From Gammaproteobacteria bacterium (GTDB taxonomy: Bacteria > Pseudomonadota > Gammaproteobacteria > SZUA-140), in the NCBI GenBank assembly GCA_026994735.1, contig JALWQD010000054.1, positions 1-8,562 on the forward strand: a stretch of DNA of 8,562 bases. The letters are read 5' to 3'. The first letter of the stretch is position 1; every line of letters starts with the position of its first letter. A program made the translations under genes and the position numbers. The notes under the pieces are model-generated. The model was not told where the DNA came from. It ran no database searches and worked only from the letters and a program-made list of their open reading frames with translations. This document shows, piece by piece, positions 5,605 through 8,562 of this stretch.

Positions 5605-6936
5605 TCAGGAGCGGCGGGGCCAGGTCTGTTTGGCAAATAACCATGCAGCCAGGGTTAGCAAGGCATAGAGAGCGATGATGAAGAGTAATTGTTGTGGCTG
5701 ATGGTTGAACTCATAGTATAAAATCAGTGCAGTCCCAAACAGTAGGACGGCAAAAGAAAGACTGGTGATAATGAGTGATGACTGCGTTAAGTGACGAATT
5801 CTGAAATTAGCGTAGGCCATTAATAATGACACGAACAAAAATGTAACGCTGCCAAACTCAAGGATGATTTCCAGGCTGCCGGCAAGTACCAGTGAAAATG
5901 CCAATGCAGCGATGCTTATGATGGCAAAAACGGGGATACGGTGAGTTCGCCTGGTCAGGATGTTGGGGAAATAACCATCATCAGCAATCACCGCCATTTG
6001 TCTTGAGGCACCGAATACTGTTCCACTGATTGCGCTACTCGTTGCCAGCAGTGCGCCTAGGACAACGAGGCCACTGGCCCAGTGCCCGAGTACCTTGTCA
6101 GCGCCGGCAGCGAGGGCATATTCCTTGTTATGGATAATTTCTTCGAAGGGTATCGCCAATATCGCACCGAGGGAAATAACCACATAAATTAAAACGGCCA
6201 GAAAGAGTGCTGAATAAATTGCTCTGGGAATATTCTTTTCCGGCGTTTCCATTTCATTGACGGCATTGATGACCAATTCGAAGCCTTCGTAGGCAACAAA
6301 GGTAATGGCGGCAACCATGAGTATGGATAAGATGCTGACATCTTTTTCACTGTCAAGCAGTACCGGTATTGTCGTTTGGCTGTTATGGATAAGAACAAAG
6401 GAGATCATGGCTAAAATGACAAGTTTTGTGTAGACCATTAAATCTTCGATTTTTCCCATGCCTTTAACACTCCAGATATTGATCAGTGCAAAGGCCGCAA
6501 TGATGAACCCGGCAACAAGCTTGCGTGCCCATTCACTATCGGCAAAAGAAAAGGCACTGATCGCATATGATGCGAAAGTATAGGCATAGAGGGCGAGGGT
6601 GCTGATATAGCCAAAAATAACCCACCAACCGATCAATGATGCGGCAAAGGGTGAGTTTGGGAATGTTTTCTTGTAGAACGAGTATGTTGCGCCTTCGTCT
6701 TTATAGTAAACGCCTAGCTTGATATACGAATAGGCGGCCAGAGAGGCAATGATGCCGCCAATAATAATCACTATTGGGGTAAAAACGCCGACCAGAGCTA
6801 CAGAAATTCCCAGAATTGTAAATATCCCTCCACCCACCATGCCGCCGAGAGCAATGGCAATGAGTTCCGGGACGCCAAGAGACTTGTTTCGTTTCCGATG
6901 ACACGGCGTTGTTTTTTGCTTGCTTTTGGCGGTCAT
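5605..6936 (-). CDS. APC-superfamily amino acid permease
   Basis: 443 residues with about 12 predicted membrane helices, the normal size and topology of amino acid-polyamine-organocation transporters in the inner membrane. The first helix has the substrate-binding glycine motif GGMVGGGIF (31-39). Helix 6 carries ITFVAYEGFELV (211-222), followed by the charged loop NEMETPEKNIPRAI (227-240), a conserved APC element. Helix 8 and its loop show SAISGTVFGASRQMAVIADDG (301-321). The substrate cannot be read from the sequence; an amino acid or related amine is expected, taken up by proton symport or exchange. The ATG at 6936 is preceded by GAGAAGAG, a modest ribosome site, and the polar, lysine-rich N-terminus (KSKQKTTPCHRKRNK) suits a cytoplasmic tail. 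The gene is separated by 300 bases from the cyclophilin gene upstream, so it is probably transcribed alone. Confidence 0.9.
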   Translation of the reverse strand: MTAKSKQKTTPCHRKRNKSLGVPELIAIALGGMVGGGIFTILGISVALVGVFTPIVIIIGGIIASLAAYSYIKLGVYYKDEGATYSFYKKTFPNSPFAASLIGWWVIFGYISTLALYAYTFASYAISAFSFADSEWARKLVAGFIIAAFALINIWSVKGMGKIEDLMVYTKLVILAMISFVLIHNSQTTIPVLLDSEKDVSILSILMVAAITFVAYEGFELVINAVNEMETPEKNIPRAIYSALFLAVLIYVVISLGAILAIPFEEIIHNKEYALAAGADKVLGHWASGLVVLGALLATSSAISGTVFGASRQMAVIADDGYFPNILTRRTHRIPVFAIISIAALAFSLVLAGSLEIILEFGSVTFLFVSLLMAYANFRIRHLTQSSLIITSLSFAVLLFGTALILYYEFNHQPQQLLFIIALYALLTLAAWLFAKQTWPRRS

Positions 6937-7083
6937 GCTCTTCTCGTATTGCAGTCAGGAGGCTTCCACGCCAGGTGTTGCTAACAAAATCAAACAATAT
7001 TTAGTGCTGGGAAGGCGTTATTGCAGTCGCTGACAGTAAGTCATTTCCTGAGAGATCAGGCCAATATTCATGAGTGCAAAGGG

Positions 7084-7102
7084 GCGCTGTTTGCGGCAGC
7101 GC
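7084..7102. other. Intergenic hairpin
   Basis: GCGCTG (7084-7089) pairs with CAGCGC (7097-7102) around a 7-base loop. A G-T and a G-C pair extend the stem outward to 7082 and 7104. No T-run follows on either strand, so it is not a canonical terminator. Confidence 0.5.
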
Positions 7103-7146
7103 TCAGAACGAATAGGGGTTGCCGTTTGCTGCATGTATTATTTTTG

Positions 7147-7190
7147 CGACAGCGGCTTTTTCTTGTCAGGGCAGAAGTTTTCCGCTGTCG
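7147..7190. other. Long-loop inverted repeat
   Basis: CGACAGCGG (7147-7155) is the exact reverse complement of CCGCTGTCG (7182-7190), with a 26-base loop. It lies four bases from the next hairpin. Neither side has a proper T-tract, so its role is unclear. Confidence 0.55.
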
Positions 7191-7193
7191 TAG

Positions 7194-7230
7194 CAGGCCC
7201 CCTGGCCGGGCAATAAAAGCCGGGGGCCTG
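7194..7230 (-). terminator. GC-rich hairpin after the cyclophilin gene, probable transcription end
   Basis: CAGGCCCCC (7194-7202) pairs perfectly with GGGGGCCTG (7222-7230). On the minus strand it starts six bases after the cyclophilin stop codon, the usual place for a terminator. The fit is imperfect: minus-strand sequence after the stem (CTACGACAGC) has no T-run, whereas the plus-strand side reads TTTGTTCT. It may be a weak or factor-assisted terminator, or an RNA 3'-end stabiliser. Confidence 0.5.
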
Positions 7231-7236
7231 TTTGTT

Positions 7237-7773
7237 CTAACCGGCCGGGCGCAGATCCGGGAAACGCTTGTCGAGGATTTTGTTCCATTCGCCGATCTGC
7301 TCGTCAGCGGCATCGAGGAGGGCGCTAGTATCACCTTCGATGCTGATTGATTCGAGCGTATCGCCCTGTTGAATGGCATTGACAATGTCGAGATCGCTGT
7401 CGGCGAGGATGGCACCGTAGACGGTGTGCCTGCCGTCGAGCCAGGGGGTGGCGACATGGGTAATGAAAAACTGGCTGCCATTGGTGCCGGGGCCGGCATT
7501 GGCCATCGACAGGACGCCCGGTTTGTCATGGCGTCGTTCCGTTGTGCATTCATCATCGAATTGATAGCCCGGTCCACCGCGACCGGAGCCTTCAGGGCAG
7601 CCGCCCTGGATCATGAAGTCAGCAATGACACGATGAAAGTTCAAACCATCGTAATAACCCCGGCGAGCGAGATTGACAAAGTTGGCGACAGTCATGGGTG
7701 CTTGCTCAGGGAATAACTGCAGCTGGATGTCACCCTTGCTGGTTTTCAGGGTGGCGGTCAGGGTCTGGCTCAT
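7237..7773 (-). CDS. Cyclophilin-type peptidyl-prolyl cis-trans isomerase
   Basis: 178 residues; accelerates proline cis-trans isomerisation during protein folding. The cyclophilin active site is complete: NFHRVI (R48, the catalytic arginine), FMIQGG (F53, M54, Q56), GTNGSQFF (97-103) and WLDGRHTVYG (W111, H116). No signal peptide is present, so it is cytoplasmic. W111 corresponds to the cyclosporin-contacting tryptophan of human cyclophilin A, whereas E. coli PpiB has phenylalanine there; this copy resembles the eukaryote-like bacterial branch. After about residue 145 there is an acidic then Arg/Pro-containing tail (EQIGEWNKILDKRFPDLRPAG), longer than in minimal cyclophilins. The start at 7773 is chosen over an in-frame ATG at 7803 because AGGAG lies eight bases upstream of 7773, whereas 7803 has no such site. 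It lies 51 bases after yajQ on the same strand, probably the last gene of that operon. Confidence 0.93.
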   Translation of the reverse strand: MSQTLTATLKTSKGDIQLQLFPEQAPMTVANFVNLARRGYYDGLNFHRVIADFMIQGGCPEGSGRGGPGYQFDDECTTERRHDKPGVLSMANAGPGTNGSQFFITHVATPWLDGRHTVYGAILADSDLDIVNAIQQGDTLESISIEGDTSALLDAADEQIGEWNKILDKRFPDLRPAG

Positions 7774-7781
7774 GGATAAAG

Positions 7782-7786
7782 CTCCT
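7782..7786 (-). promoter_or_regulatory. Ribosome binding site of the cyclophilin gene
   Basis: On the minus strand this reads AGGAG, eight bases before ATG 7773. It decides the start, since the alternative ATG at 7803 has only CCACCCACCCGACTGAA ahead of it. Confidence 0.8.
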
Positions 7787-7824
7787 GTTGCTTGTTCAGA
7801 CATTTCAGTCGGGTGGGTGGATGT

Positions 7825-8307
7825 TCAGTCTCGAAAATTTGTGAATTGCAAGGGCATATCAAGCTTTGCTTCACGTAACAGTGTCATGATGGCCTGCAGG
7901 TCATCGCGTTTTTTGCCGCTGACGCGAACCTGCTCGCCCTGGATGGCAGCCTGGACCTTGATTTTGCTTGCTTTGATCTGTTTGACAATCTCTTTTGCCA
8001 GCATTGTTTCAAGGCCGTGGCGGATACGTGCCACCTGTTTGACCTCTTTGCCGCTGGCCAGGGGCTCATCAATTTCCATGCAGGCGATATCGATACTGCG
8101 GCGGGTCAGTTTGGCGCGCAGGATATCGAGCATCTGTTCGAGCTGAAATTCGGATTCACTCTGCAGTGTGATGGTATAGCCATCGAGCTTGAAGCTGGAA
8201 TGCGTACCCTTGAAGTCAAAGCGGTTGCCGACTTCGCGGCTGGCCTGGTCGACGGCATTGGTCAGTTCCTGCGCATCGACCTCGGAAACAACATCAAAAC
8301 TGGCCAT
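7825..8307 (-). CDS. yajQ: YajQ-family nucleotide-binding protein
   Basis: 160 residues, the normal length for YajQ (DUF520), a small cytoplasmic protein of two similar ferredoxin-like domains. Recognition is end to end: MASFDVVSEVDAQELTNAVD at the start, REVGNRFDFKG (25-35), LDILRAKLTRR, KIKVQAAIQGEQVRVSGKKRDDLQA and the near-invariant final QFTNFRD. From published work on family members, YajQ of Xanthomonas binds cyclic di-GMP and affects gene expression, and other members bind nucleotides or RNA; whether this copy does is an inference. GGAGG lies six bases before the ATG at 8307 and falls inside the last codons of rpiA, with only two bases between the rpiA stop and this start. That arrangement suggests translational coupling. 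Confidence 0.95.
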   Translation of the reverse strand: MASFDVVSEVDAQELTNAVDQASREVGNRFDFKGTHSSFKLDGYTITLQSESEFQLEQMLDILRAKLTRRSIDIACMEIDEPLASGKEVKQVARIRHGLETMLAKEIVKQIKASKIKVQAAIQGEQVRVSGKKRDDLQAIMTLLREAKLDMPLQFTNFRD

Positions 8308-8309
8308 GG

Positions 8310-8562
8310 CTATCCTCCGATCTTGCGGACGCCATCGGCGGCACCAAGAAGCAGGACATCGGCGCAGCGACGGGCAAAGAGGCCGTTGGTGACAACACCT
8401 GCGAGATGGTCGAGTTTGGATTCCAGCGTTACCGGTTCGCTGATGGCGAGATTATGGACGTCGAGAATGATGTTGCCATTGTCGGTGACGAAACCTTCCC
8501 GGTAAACAGGCTGGCCGCCAAAACGGACGATCTCGCGGGCGACAAAGCTGCGTGCCATCGGG
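8310..8562 (-). CDS. rpiA: Ribose-5-phosphate isomerase A (5' partial, C-terminal third)
   Basis: The frame runs off the right edge; 83 residues and the TAG stop at 8310-8312 are visible. RpiA interconverts ribose-5-phosphate and ribulose-5-phosphate in the non-oxidative pentose phosphate pathway. The visible part matches the RpiA C-terminus: PMARSFVAREIVRFGG, then the conserved TDNGNIILDVHNL, and VVTNGLFARRCADVLLLG ending in ADGVRKI. Family members are about 215-230 residues, so some 135-145 residues, including the catalytic region, lie outside. The ATG at 8558 is internal: the preceding codon is the proline of the conserved PMARS, so it is not the real start. It is the first visible gene of the rpiA-yajQ-cyclophilin string; its promoter is out of view. 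Confidence 0.95.
   Translation of the reverse strand, partial: PMARSFVAREIVRFGGQPVYREGFVTDNGNIILDVHNLAISEPVTLESKLDHLAGVVTNGLFARRCADVLLLGAADGVRKIGG
8314..8318 (-). promoter_or_regulatory. yajQ ribosome binding site inside the end of rpiA
   Basis: GGAGG on the minus strand, six bases before ATG 8307, overlapping the final codons of rpiA. A ribosome finishing rpiA would cover this site, which fits coupled translation. Confidence 0.8.

Larger units (their letters stand above)
6937..7236. other. 300-base intergenic region with several hairpins
   Basis: This lies between the cyclophilin stop and the permease start, both on the minus strand. It should hold the end of the rpiA-yajQ-cyclophilin transcript and the permease promoter. 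I find no credible coding frame and no strong sigma70 promoter. Four inverted repeats stand out: 7047-7060 (CCTGA, 4-base loop, TCAGG), 7084-7102, 7147-7190 and 7194-7230. The last three are listed separately. Confidence 0.6.

Noticed and set aside
7774..7803. Longer cyclophilin start at ATG 7803
   Set aside because: There is no ribosome site ahead of it, whereas ATG 7773 has AGGAG at good spacing and begins right before the conserved fold.
7369..8146. Plus-strand frames over the cyclophilin and yajQ genes
   Set aside because: They are antisense shadows of well-recognised conserved genes.

Overview
The window looks like a gammaproteobacterial chromosome segment. The conserved genes at the right edge (rpiA end, yajQ, a cyclophilin) and the TauE/SafE exporter at the left edge are GC-balanced and read like proteobacterial housekeeping genes. 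The middle (about 565-5400) is visibly more AT-rich, carries transposon debris and has the character of an accessory region. The genus cannot be named from the sequence alone.

Layout, left to right. (1) 1-564 (+): 3' part of a TauE/SafE-family membrane exporter gene, cut by the window edge. (2) 586-1211: remains of an IS1182-family transposase. Its N-terminal and C-terminal ends are readable but its centre is gone. A copy of a GGGGTCAGAG-containing repeat sits at the junction, and a second copy lies downstream as one arm of an inverted repeat. (3) 1220-2494: a complete IS4-family insertion sequence with an intact DDE transposase, perfect 20-bp terminal inverted repeats and a 9-bp target duplication. 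It inserted at the edge of the inverted repeat. (4) 2576-3769 (+): the most unusual gene, an M48-type zinc metalloprotease with a C-terminal type IV pilin-like domain that lacks the prepilin-peptidase signature. (5) 4010-4696 (+): an alpha/beta hydrolase. (6) 4805-5368 (+): a DUF4386-type membrane protein. (7) 5605-6936 (-): an APC-superfamily amino-acid permease, convergent with the preceding gene. (8) 6937-7236: 300 bases without a gene, holding several hairpins. (9) 7237-8562 (-): a probable rpiA-yajQ-cyclophilin operon, transcribed in that order, with rpiA running off the right edge.

The rpiA-yajQ-cyclophilin genes are probably co-transcribed: yajQ starts two bases after rpiA ends and takes its ribosome binding site from the end of rpiA. 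The accessory genes between 2576 and 5368 share a strand but are separated by gaps with no sign of coupling, so they look like independent units. I see no CRISPR array, tRNA, rRNA, toxin-antitoxin pair or recognised defence system. The best candidates for something under-described are the protease-pilin fusion and the repeat family around the broken IS1182 copy.
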